Assembly (NCBI GenBank): GCA_900074885.1
Contig: FJUW01000018.1
Coordinates: forward strand, 193,748 to 257,747
From: Rhynchosporium graminicola
Lineage: Eukaryota > Ascomycota > Leotiomycetes > Helotiales > Ploettnerulaceae
Direction of reading: 5' to 3'
Length of the DNA stretch: 64,000 bases
The translations under genes and the position numbers were made by a program. Below, piece after piece: positions 55,717-64,000 of this stretch. The notes under the pieces were generated by a model. The model searched no databases. It saw only the letters and a program-made list of their open reading frames with translations, and was not told where the DNA came from. Within the stretch, counting starts at the first letter, position 1. Every line of letters starts with the position of its first letter.

Positions 55717-56143
55717 AATTTTTCTGGGTATGGGGGTGTCCTCATGGCACCAAATCATCTGTCGCCGTCGAAAGCTACGCTATATCATTCGTTCCGGGGG
55801 AGGTTTCTAACTGGTCATTTCGTCGATTTGATAGAACCCAGCAGCCTCAAGACCACCCCGAGCATCTCACTCCAAGCCTTTTTATCAGTCCTATGTTTCA
55901 GCGGGTTGCACCCAGGCTCCCAGGCTCACAGCACTTAATCTCGGAGTAGTTCCTATCCATAACCTAGGATGTTAAGCGGTATATTCTCAGTCTAGAACCC
56001 TATTATAATGCCGTCACTCCGGAACCTTAACGTTCATTGATCCAAAATCAGCATGATAGCAGTGGAATATACCTCCGAAATCGACATGATATCTAGGCGC
56101 GATAATTAGAGATTGGAAGCGAAGGACTCAGGTCAGAAATAGC
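55717..56143. other. intergenic, nothing recognised
   Basis: The stretch after the repair ATPase stop contains only short frames. The first 60 bases presumably form its 3' end. Confidence 0.55.
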
Positions 56144-56900
56144 CTATGAGTCAAGGATGCCAGGAGGATGAGAAGCCTCTACTTTGTTAATGAGGAATGG
56201 CTCGATAGTTCGGCGTTCGAAAAAGTTTCGAATCTGAAGGATGAATTTGTACCGAGCTTCTCTGCAGCAGTGGGCGGCGATCTTATAGGCAACTTTCCGC
56301 ATAGAGTAGCACATCCAGTCATGCAGGCTGTTTGAATCCGCATCGTTGAAGATCACCTCAAGAGTGTGATGCTTCTCTCTCTCGTCTACGTACTATCCGG
56401 CGAGATACTCTGATGGCAAAGAAGCTCCGCTCTCATTCCCTAACTCTTCTTCCATCGCTTTATTTCTGTTGTTGTCCCTTGAATGAACCCCGGCCTCGGA
56501 AGCCCGTATTCTACACCACTCAAGAACAAATTCACTTTCAGCATACTCTTCTTCCAGCTCTTGAATCCACCGGACAACCTTCCCAACTTTAACGGTATCC
56601 TAAAAATTCTCCCGCCTGGCTGACTCAGTAGCAGCCTAGTAATTTTCTCTTCCCACAGAGCCAATGCGACGACTGAAGCCGCTAACATACAACGGAACAT
56701 TGATGCTGAAGTCGAATGTGAAACTAGTGGCCTTCTCGTGGCGAGAAGATTCAAGAATCTTCTTGCATAGACCTCCAACTTCGATGATCTCAGCTATGAA
56801 TTGGTCAGGAAGCATCCCATCATCGCTGTCAGTCTTCAGCACAAATGTGAAATTCGGTTATATCTCTCGCAACGAGCACAACCGGCTTTTTGTTATCACG
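56144..56900 (-). pseudogene. decayed Zn2Cys6 transcription factor
   Basis: On the minus strand the second half of a Zn2Cys6 cluster, KAGCARCERYNR, is readable at 56855-56889, but the first half is in another frame: RKVKRDNKKP precedes it with a one-base shift, and a Cys codon reads CGT. After it comes the fungal-specific regulatory region (PLYVSGFSRRIGS, VVRWIQELEEEYAESEFVLE), again interrupted by stops (TAG twice near 56580-56640) where the family shows REGLWD-like sequence, then NNRNKAMEEELGN and a final TAG before an open tail ending at 56144. A 57-base intron could hide two of the stops. The linker between cluster and regulatory domain is also missing. Best read as a truncated, inactivated transcription factor gene. 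Confidence 0.65.
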
Positions 56901-57755
56901 CTTGACTTTACGAGATTTAGATTCCTTGTGATAGAACAATTTCCGACAAGTAGAGACGAAAATCGAAACAAAGTCGTCCTTATTTGTGTGGTAATACAGC
57001 CGCTCGACGTACGAGGTGCCGAGCGACTAGTCCGCTTAATCCTGACATTAATCGTATTGACCTTTTCTATCCTCATTGTGAGCCGTGGGCTTTTGCACAC
57101 CCGGCAGAATGGTTACCTATTGGTAACCGGAAGGAGAAGTTCGATTGGAATTCGCCATGATTTGTACCTTCAATCGGCACGGCGTGCTTGCAGAGACCCC
57201 ACTGCTTTCAGCGTATGTCAGCTTACAGAACCCATTCTGATTCATCACTCTATAAAGACCGTGGATACCAGCTTGGAACGTCAAATTTCACATACCGGAA
57301 GCTTCAAATTTCATAAGCCGATTGTGAATGGGAGAGCTTCATGAAGCATACGGTGCCGGAAAGAGGAGCGTCAACAGTCACGAATCCATGGCACGCCAAG
57401 CGAGGAAGCCAGGGCCCCGGTCAAGTGAAGCCACGAGATGCGCAATTCCTGGTTTCCAGTGCATCACATCCGTCATTTTTGGATATCATACTCTTGAAAC
57501 CCAAATTTGAGTTTGCGAACTGTGAATGGGTAAAGATAGGCTGAAATGTCTAATTTCGTGATTCGAAGATTGGCTTCCTTACTTTCGTTTTCTTCTCATT
57601 TCGCATCTTCAGCTGTTTCGCGACCTACATATCTCTGTGATCTTTCTCACTTCCGTTTATTTGATCAATCGCCTTGAGGGGTTGCTTCCTTGAACGAGAA
57701 AGCCCGCATATTACGCTTCCTAGGCCGAACGCTATCTGGAAACACTCCTCCCAAC
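56901..57755. other. intergenic, nothing recognised
   Basis: About 850 bases upstream of the Pmp3-like gene. Frames are short and without domain character. The 5' part is probably the rest of the decayed transcription factor locus. Confidence 0.5.
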
Positions 57756-58229
57756 ATGGCAATACTTGAACGCATCCTTGTATTCACAATCAACATCTTC
57801 TGTTCGTTCTCCTTTTCTTTTCCTCCTCCCCTCATTCCTCTCCCCTCTCCTACCAACTTTCCCCTAACCAACCAAGGCCCACCACTCTCCGTCCTCCTTG
57901 TGGCTGGACCAGGCACAGACTGTCTCATCAACGTCCTTCTATTCATCGCAGGCGTAATCCCAGGCCACATCCACGCTTTTTACGTGACATGCACGTATTT
58001 TCACCGCAAGCATAGAGTGAAGCGCGGTCGGTATCCCGGGGGAAGGAAGGCGGGTATTTATAGTGAGAGGGTGTGGAATGGGGGAGTAGGGAGGGGGAGG
58101 GTTGATGAGTTGTGGAGGGAGGAGAGGGGGTTGGAGGAGAAGCAGAGGGCCAAGAGGAGCGGTGGGAGGGCACAGATGGTAGTTGAGGAGGATGTTTTTG
58201 GGCGCGAGAAGAAATGGTTGAGGCGTTGA
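57756..58229 (+). CDS. Pmp3/UPF0057-family small membrane protein with long tail
   Basis: Exons 57756-57801 and 57877-58229 give 132 residues. The two-helix Pmp3 (UPF0057) core is clear: ILVFTINIFCPPLSVLLVAG, then INVLLFIAGVIPGHIHAFYV. Members such as yeast Pmp3 and Sna2-4 sit in the plasma or vacuolar membrane and influence membrane potential or sorting; the molecular function is unsettled. Unlike the 55-residue core proteins, this one has an 80-residue basic, charged C-terminal tail (KHRVKRGRYPGG, then ERGLEEKQRAKRSGG). The intron is 75 bases with a CTAAC branch site and joins the helices across the conserved CPPL. A longer frame without splicing starts at 57690 but loses the family junction. 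Confidence 0.85.
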   Translation: MAILERILVFTINIFCSFSFSFPPPLIPLPSPTNFPLTNQGPPLSVLLVAGPGTDCLINVLLFIAGVIPGHIHAFYVTCTYFHRKHRVKRGRYPGGRKAGIYSERVWNGGVGRGRVDELWREERGLEEKQRAKRSGGRAQMVVEEDVFGREKKWLRR

Positions 58230-58731
58230 CCAGAGTTCGTACACACCGTGAAGGGTAGCGATGTTGTGTTAAGCGTTAATCTCGAAGTCAACATTTTCAT
58301 TCGGCTCGTTTCTTCGGTGCAGCTTGTGAACTTGAAGAAGCACAATTCGTTCATTCATTCCTTTCTTCCTCTATAAAGAGGCATACTGTTGAAGAAGCAG
58401 AACTCCTCCCAAGTGGTATCATCTTCCTCTCATTCGTAAAAATCAAAAGAGGATCGCTCTGAGAGCATTCCTAGGAATGACAAATCCGTTCCGAGACGCC
58501 CACGCAACATATCCATCCACATGCGGCCAAAGCAAAAAGAAAAAGTGACATGGTAATCAACTCCCCAAATCCCAGTCCAACGACCCTAACATAAAGAATC
58601 CGTAAACATTAAAGAATCATAAAGATCATCGAAGCATGACTAAGATGGAGTGGCGAATCTGACATCCAGCTGGGAATTGGCCTCGGCATTTAGTGGTACA
58701 GCAGGACACCGGAGCCAGTTCTACTTTGGCC
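58230..58731. other. convergent 3' region
   Basis: About 500 bases between the Pmp3-like gene and the convergent histone H4 variant. No gene, repeat or RNA is recognised. Confidence 0.55.
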
Positions 58732-59558
58732 TTATCTGTGGACAGTCTTTTTGACCTTATGACCGGCGTCATATGAATCAGTGTCGAAACCGTAGATTGG
58801 ACGGCCCAATCTCTTGAGCGCAAATACCACCTAGATGAACCGAATCAGTAAATGTCCCTAGACTCCCTCGAGTCAAACACTTACGTCCATGACCGTGATG
58901 GTTTTACGGTTGGAATAATCGAGGATTGTTACAGCATCCCTGAGGATCTAGCAAGGCAAACTTGTAAGCGGAGGTAGTCATAATAGGTGTCAGGTTTGGA
59001 CTTACCAAAGTCAACCTCGCCTTCAACTGGGTCCTAACCTCATCGTAAATTCCGGCGGAAATACGTTTCACACCACCACGACGCGCAAGACGTCTGAGAA
59101 AAAAATCATTATCTTGAGTCAAGTTCATCTAAATTTCGTCTCGAAAATTGAAAGACCAAACTGGTGACTGGGAGAAAGAAGTTTACTCACCGGATATCAC
59201 CCTTGGCTATACCACATGATGATTAGCATACTGATAACAAAGTTTCATATTGAAAGGTGAGGATATACTTACTAACTCCCAGAATAGTGTCCTTGACTAC
59301 CTTGCTATCAAAAAGATGCTTGTTAACATAGTCCTTTCGCTTTGCGACATGGTGAGGGAAAATCAGTCGCAATGCGTACCGGTATCTCTTTGAGCCTTTA
59401 GCGCCCCCCAAGCCCTTACCACCCTTTCCTCGACCAGGGGCAAACTTTGTACCTCCTCCCATAATTCCTTTACCAGCTACCGTCGGTCGTCCAGCGGGGC
59501 GTCCTACGCCGCGAGAGCCAGACGGACCAGCTGCTAATGATGATGGATGCGGGGCCAT
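58732..59558 (-). CDS. histone H4 variant with N- and C-terminal extensions
   Basis: A divergent histone H4 from six exons: 59558-59380, 59304-59273, 59206-59191, 59093-59006, 58947-58885 and 58830-58732. Total 158 residues against 103 for canonical H4. The fold is intact: GRGKGGKGLGGAKGSKRYRK, LARRGGVKRISAGIYDE, LRDAVTILDYSNRKTITVMD and VVFALKRLGRPIYGF. Differences from H4: a 41-residue N-terminal extension with AT-hook-like GRP motifs (GVGRPAGRPTVAG), a changed tail around K12/K16, many core substitutions, and a 16-residue C-terminal extension (DTDSYDAGHKVKKTVHR region). Exon 3 is only 16 bases. All phases close. H4 variants are rare in eukaryotes; Neurospora has one (hH4v) that this recalls. 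A role in specialised chromatin is inference. Confidence 0.92.
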
Positions 59559-60235
59559 GTCGGACTAGAATAGTCAACGTTGAACGTTGAACGTTGGTAG
59601 GATGGATGTTTGGAAAGCAAATTTAGAGAAGAGATACGAAGTAGAATGGGATTAACGACGTCCGCTGGTGGAGGTTTATTCGATGGTCGCAGTGACGTGA
59701 CGTGGATGTGGATGTTATGGTTTGATAGAAGGCGACGGTTAGTCCCGCGAAACCTCGTGCTAGCGCGTGGAGGGGTAAAACTGCCTGCCCCCTGTCGGTC
59801 GGTGTCTTTGTCGGTGTTTTGACGCCTGAAAGCAATCCAAAACAATAAAATAGAGCCTTAAAAGCTGAATGTGGATACCTTATCAATAAAGAATAGATTC
59901 ACTGAAGGGCTTGAGAACAAAGGTGAAACAAGGTTTGAGGCGATTGTTAGGGATTGAGTAAAGAACCAAATGATGTTTTCAGAATCAATTTATTGTATTT
60001 CGAAATTTACAAGTCCCGTCTGGGAGACTCTATTATAGGCTACTTCTGCGCTCGCTCTGCCGTTATTCCGTCATCAAACAAAACAATGCTTTGTACAATC
60101 AATCCATATGCATGTGCAGGTACCCAACGAATGTGTGGTGTTGTCTCTCTCTATCAAACGCCGAAGACACCAATAGCAGGCATGATATAACAAGAAACCA
60201 TATAATATGTGAGGCTGGCTGGATCAGTCCATTGC
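59559..60235. other. H4-variant upstream region and SVF1 3' side
   Basis: About 680 bases. Three AACGTT palindromes lie immediately upstream of the H4-variant start. No other gene is seen; a GTCGGT repeat near 59797 is the only other regular pattern. Confidence 0.55.
59576..59595. promoter_or_regulatory. three AACGTT palindromes upstream of the H4 variant
   Basis: The motif AACGTT occurs at 59576-59581, 59583-59588 and 59590-59595, each separated by one G, starting 18 bases upstream of the start codon of the minus-strand histone variant. The spacing of seven bases and the palindrome make a dimer-binding or transcript-leader role conceivable, but slippage is equally possible. Confidence 0.5.
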
Positions 60236-61535
60236 CTATTCACTGATGAAGGTTGCTTCCGCGTAGAGGTTTCCTTCTTCAACGATTTCTTCGTCGCCGA
60301 CTTTAATCTTTAATGACGCAACCGTTTTGGGGTACTGCTTTATGTTAGCTGAAATACTAGTTTCAGAAAGCGGAAGTGCTTACTTGGTAGATGTAGGGCT
60401 TGGTTCCGGCGGCTCCAGCTACAATTTGCTTGACGAAACCAGGAACTTCGGCCATGATATCGACTCTGTCGTAATGTTGATCAATAGGTCCTTCAATCAG
60501 AGCATGTACAGTCTTTCCATCCTTGGTCTTCCCATTCCACTCAGCCTTGATCGCCTCGGGTGGTTGCCACCCAACCTCAGCATCATCCTTGACCTTGCTC
60601 CAAATCGCCGAGCAAGTTGATCCAGCCCAAAGGATTTCATTGCCCTTAGTAACTCCACCAACAGTAACAGCTGTAGATCCGTACGATGGTGGGGTAATGA
60701 ATTCCATCGCAATAGCAGCGTAATTTTCACTCTGGAAATTGCAGAACTTCCACTTAGCAGCAGCGTGATGTGGTTTCATGCCTTGCAGACAGTGAATAAA
60801 TACCGCCTTTCCCTTGAAATCAATCGCCCCGTCCTTGGTTGTAATGGTTCCTGAACTGGTAGCCCGAGGCCAGAAAGCATGTCTCATTGTACCCCATGGT
60901 GCCGCTGGATCGGTGCCGAAAGTCGAGTTACCATCCTTTCCGACATGGAAAGCTGGCGCGGTTCTGGTAACCGAGATATTGACTACCGAAGCCTGATTAG
61001 TCAAGGACTTGATTGTGTATGTATTCCCATCTTCCGAAAGTTCCACGGCGAGGTTATCGGCGTAGTAGCTGTTTTCGTCGTCGCTGAAATCGACATTCGC
61101 GAGTTGATCAGAGGACCAAAGATTGGGTCTATTGGCACTCTTCGGGTAGTAGATCTTGCAGTTGAATTGCGAAGTCTTTCGAATCCCGCTTGCATAGATG
61201 TCAGCCTGAATACGGCCATGAAATGGCAGGGGACTCATACGCAACATTGCTGTGAATGACCTGCACGAATGCGACTTGGCCACCATCTGCCATAAGGTAA
61301 AAGACCTCGGTCTCCACGCTCGTTGTATTTAACTGCTTCCATTTGAAATCGGCTCTCGTGAGCTCTGTGTAAGAGGTGTTTGCAGTCTGCTTCGCAACGG
61401 ATTGAATGGCCTCGGGACCGTAGATGGGTTCGCGGGTGCCGGCTACATCAGCCAGCCTTATAGGGCAGAAATGGTTAGAGAGAATCGGACCCCGCGGACA
61501 TGAATAGCTTACTTTTGTTTCGCCCAGCTCATCAT
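60236..61535 (-). CDS. SVF1: Svf1-like survival factor
   Basis: Family of the yeast cell-survival protein Svf1, a peripheral Golgi/ER-associated lipocalin-like protein reported to bind ceramide and to protect against oxidative and cold stress. Exons 61535-61513, 61456-61241, 61188-60384 and 60334-60236 give 380 residues. Landmarks are [18 protein letters not shown] near the start, [50 protein letters not shown] core and the C-terminal [16 protein letters not shown]. Two ATG codons in tandem (61535 and 61532) make the start ambiguous by one residue. Splice phases agree. Confidence 0.93.
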
Positions 61536-61948
61536 CTTGAAGGAATGTTAGGGTGAAGCTTGGTGTTGCGGTAGAAGACGTTTGAAAAGGGTGGTTGGGA
61601 AATGATATCCGCTTGGAGGGGGATGTCTTGCCTTCTTGAAGTTTTTGGTGAAGCAACTGCCCATGCTCGAGCCATGCAGGCGAGCCTCGCTCCCTCGCTC
61701 GCCTCGTCGGGATCTACGTCAGCAAAACCATGGGGTGTGCATGTAGCAAGGTTGTCCCCAGCGCTGTATTTCATGTGCAAATGATTAACTGGACATAGGA
61801 TTTCGAAAAGCTGTATCAATCGGACTGTTTTAAGCTTTTCGAGTCGTGTTGTTCATTCGGAATGTTGCTGCAAGCTGGGACGGTCATGCGGCCATCCGAT
61901 GAGACATGACTACAACGGTAATGCTTCCATCTGCCTCAGTACTTGACT
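61536..61948. other. SVF1 upstream region
   Basis: About 410 bases between SVF1 and the decayed nitrilase on the same strand. No gene; the SVF1 promoter presumably lies here. Confidence 0.55.
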
Positions 61949-62520
61949 CTACAGCCCTCGAGAAACATCTGTCCTGTCTGTCCTCCTCCTTGGCCTTGGC
62001 GGCACCTCCTTTCTCAGTCTGTTTACTTCCGACATATCTAATGAAGCTATTGCTGTCTCCGGTCCTTCGAAATCCCCACCCAACCTTGCGATGATTTCGC
62101 CCCCAGGACTCACAACACTGAGTGGGCATATATCACGTGAACATCGTTATGAAATCTAGTTGGAGCAGCTACAATCACAAAGTGATTGTTTCTCAAGAGC
62201 TCTAGCACGAAGGAGGATTGTCAAACGAGCTTCACCTGTAGTAAGGGTGACCGCAGCTGGGTAAGTGATGATTTGAGCTCCCTGTCGCTTCAATGACAGC
62301 GGTACTTGTGGGAATCGTAGCTCTCGTCATCAGCGTTGTGAGAGCTTACCATTCAGGGCTTGCATCAAAACAGATCATCAAACCAACGAGTACGACTGAC
62401 ATCTCAAAGGGATGATTTATCTCCATGCCCTCTTCTACCAATTCAATACCCTTCACCAAATAGCTGGGAAGTTGATTACGACGGATGTCAGACTCCCCTC
62501 CCATTCTTAGAAAACTCGAT
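61949..62520 (-). pseudogene. decayed nitrilase-superfamily amidase (Nit2-like)
   Basis: Minus-strand pieces of a carbon-nitrogen hydrolase resembling Nit2 / deaminated-glutathione amidase. In order are GIELVEEGMEINHPFEMSV and the catalytic-cysteine motif GLMICFDASPE (Cys codon 62372-62370), then after a frame change SLKRQGAQIITYPAAVTLTT and LLRARALE, then after another shift FVIVAAPTRFHND, then after a third shift VVSPGGEIIARLGGDFEGPE and RLRKEVP, ending at a TAG 61951-61949. At least three frameshifts separate blocks that align well to the family, so this is not an expressed enzyme. The N-terminal third with the catalytic Glu is missing or unrecognisable. No introns are needed to explain the blocks. 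Confidence 0.75.
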
Positions 62521-63531
62521 GAATAATCACTAGTACTCTGTTCATGCCAGCAATTATCGGGGAGTTGGATGGAGCTAAGCATGGTTATACAGACTACCAT
62601 GAGCAGTTACAACATTGGTGTTGACGACAAATCGTGGCTAAGATATCACCTACACGACTCGTAAGCTGCTTTGGAATCAACACGCTTGACTCGCGGCCCT
62701 TTCTCTTCTCGGTCTCGCTTGCCTCACTCACTGTCAACAACATTACCTTCAGCATCTCAAACAATCCCATGTCTTCTTGACTGCCAGTGGATATCATCAT
62801 GCACTGGGGCAATTTTACCGGTACAAGCGCCAGGATATCAGTCTCTCCACTAGTAATGCCGTTTCGTCCTTAGCATCTGGATGAACCGTTCTTGAGATCG
62901 GCTTGAAACGTCGATGCGAGTTTCGCACTCTCATTTAGACCCGCGATTTCTGTGGTGTAAGGTTTGGAAGGATATTTGCGCATTTTAACATGTTTTGGCT
63001 CCTTAAATCAAGGATAGGAAGGTTGACAAAATGCTTGCCACGATTCTCGAAATTGGAGGATCTTTGGAACACGCTTGCAAGTGAAAGAAGGTATACGGAG
63101 ATTCATTGATGAGAGTTTACGGAGACTCCCCACCCAAAATGGTCCAAACTTGTCGAAGATCTGAGATGTGTCCATAAAAAGCCACTTATCAAGCTCATCG
63201 GTCAAGGAGCATTGTGTTCATCGATCGTGAAAGATGGGAAGGAGTAAGGCAAATTGCTAGAACCACAGATTAGAATATTGAAAAAGCCATCAAGGCTGAC
63301 TTGTTCGGCGCTATCTCGTCCTTTAACAAGAATAGAAACATATTCTTTACTTAACAAGAATAACTAACTATTCGGGCTTCGGTCTTCCATTTATCACGAA
63401 CTTATCGCCAAGTCATATGCTAGCATTGGTCTCATGCCTTGATTCCGAGGCTTCAACAATTTTCCAGCTCATTCACATTTGTTTGACTTTGAATTCCGGC
63501 TCCATCGCAATTCAAAGCAACAACCACCATA
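62521..63531. other. intergenic, nothing recognised
   Basis: About 1 kb between the decayed amidase and mitochondrial uL11. A 72-codon minus-strand frame at 62594-62812 may be a remnant of the amidase N-terminus but cannot be aligned by eye. Nothing else is recognised. Confidence 0.5.
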
Positions 63532-64000
63532 ATGTCCAAAGCCAGAGCAGCAACAGATCAGATAGTGAAGCTGATAGTCGGCGCCGGACAAGCAACGCCT
63601 AGTCCGCCCGTTGGTCCAGCATTAGGAAGTAAAGGAGTGAAATCGATAGATTTCTGTAAAGTATGCCCCCTTCCTCCTCCCTCTGTCTGTCACGTAGCCA
63701 GTCTCTGCTATTCGCATTTGTATTAGCAAACTGGCTAACAAACACAGGAATTCAATGCCCGCACCGCCCACATGACACCCGGCATCCCCATACCAGCACG
63801 AGTCACAGTCCGTCCCGACCGATCCTTCCACTTCGATCTCCGGACGCCAACGACAAGCTATCTGTTACTGAAGGCAGCGAATGTAGAGCTGAAGAAGGGG
63901 AAGCTGAAGGGCGCGAGTGGGAACGAAATTGTGGGCACGATTAGTCTGAAGCATGTTTTTGAGATTGCGAAGATTAAGCAGAGTGAGCTGAGACTGAGTG
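63532..64000 (+). CDS. mrpl19: mitochondrial ribosomal protein uL11 (L11), partial
   Basis: Large-subunit mitochondrial ribosomal protein at the GTPase-associated centre. Exons 63532-63660 and 63748 onward are seen; the gene runs off the window end, so the C-terminus is missing. The L11 N-terminal domain is clear: [20 protein letters not shown] with the proline-rich rRNA-binding loop, [17 protein letters not shown], and the second-domain part [19 protein letters not shown]. No presequence is obvious; the protein starts [10 protein letters not shown], as in fungal Mrpl19. The intron is 87 bases, in phase. Confidence 0.93.

Noticed and set aside
1..64000. CRISPR arrays, prokaryotic operons, rRNA genes, intact transposons
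   Set aside because: None was seen. The DNA is eukaryotic nuclear with spliceosomal introns throughout, and no long terminal repeat or transposase/reverse transcriptase frame was recognised.

Overview
The window is nuclear DNA of a filamentous ascomycete (Pezizomycotina). Almost every gene carries short GT-AG introns of about 45-110 bases, often with a CTAAC-like branch site just before the acceptor. The gene set is fungal: SEY1, EDE1, CENP-C/Mif2, SVF1, PMT4, a cnxE-type MogA-MoeA fusion, a small secreted BAS2-like protein and a Zn2Cys6 factor remnant. The feel of the intergenic DNA suggests Leotiomycetes/Helotiales, but that is inference only. All gene models were assembled by hand from splice signals, reading phase and remembered family sequence; none has transcript support.

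Layout. 0-8 kb: alpha-tubulin and a large EDE1-like endocytic scaffold. 8-16 kb: an APC-family choline/GABA-type permease (-), the ER-fusion GTPase SEY1 (+) and RNase H2 catalytic subunit (-). 16-24 kb: a gene-poor stretch, then CENP-C (+), a fructosamine-kinase-like protein (+) and a small secreted cysteine protein (-). 24-32 kb: a 126-residue orphan gene (-), threonine aldolase (+), an intron-containing tRNA-Phe, a gamma-butyrobetaine-dioxygenase-like protein (-) and a conserved disordered protein (+). 33-41 kb: a decayed enolase-superfamily gene (+), a RidA-family protein (-), PMT4 (+), an 8-cysteine small secreted protein (-) and NAD(P)HX dehydratase (+). 41-50 kb: the molybdenum-cofactor fusion cnxE (+), a long frame broken by one TGA (+), VMA16 (-) and TOA2 (+) as a divergent pair, and a TMEM42/EamA-like membrane protein (+). 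50-64 kb: an unusual HCD-motif kinase (+), a HIRAN-SNF2-RING repair ATPase (+), a decayed Zn2Cys6 factor (-), a Pmp3-like membrane protein (+), a histone H4 variant (-), SVF1 (-), a decayed nitrilase (-) and the start of mitochondrial uL11 (+), cut by the window end.

Most genes are independent housekeeping units with no operon or biosynthetic cluster logic. The most interesting items are the histone H4 variant with long N- and C-terminal extensions, the 614-codon frame interrupted by a single TGA-C, three decayed enzyme/regulator genes, two GC-AG introns (SEY1 and CENP-C), several coding micro-exons, two small secreted cysteine-rich proteins and a short dispersed repeat shared by 15.7 kb and 23.1 kb.
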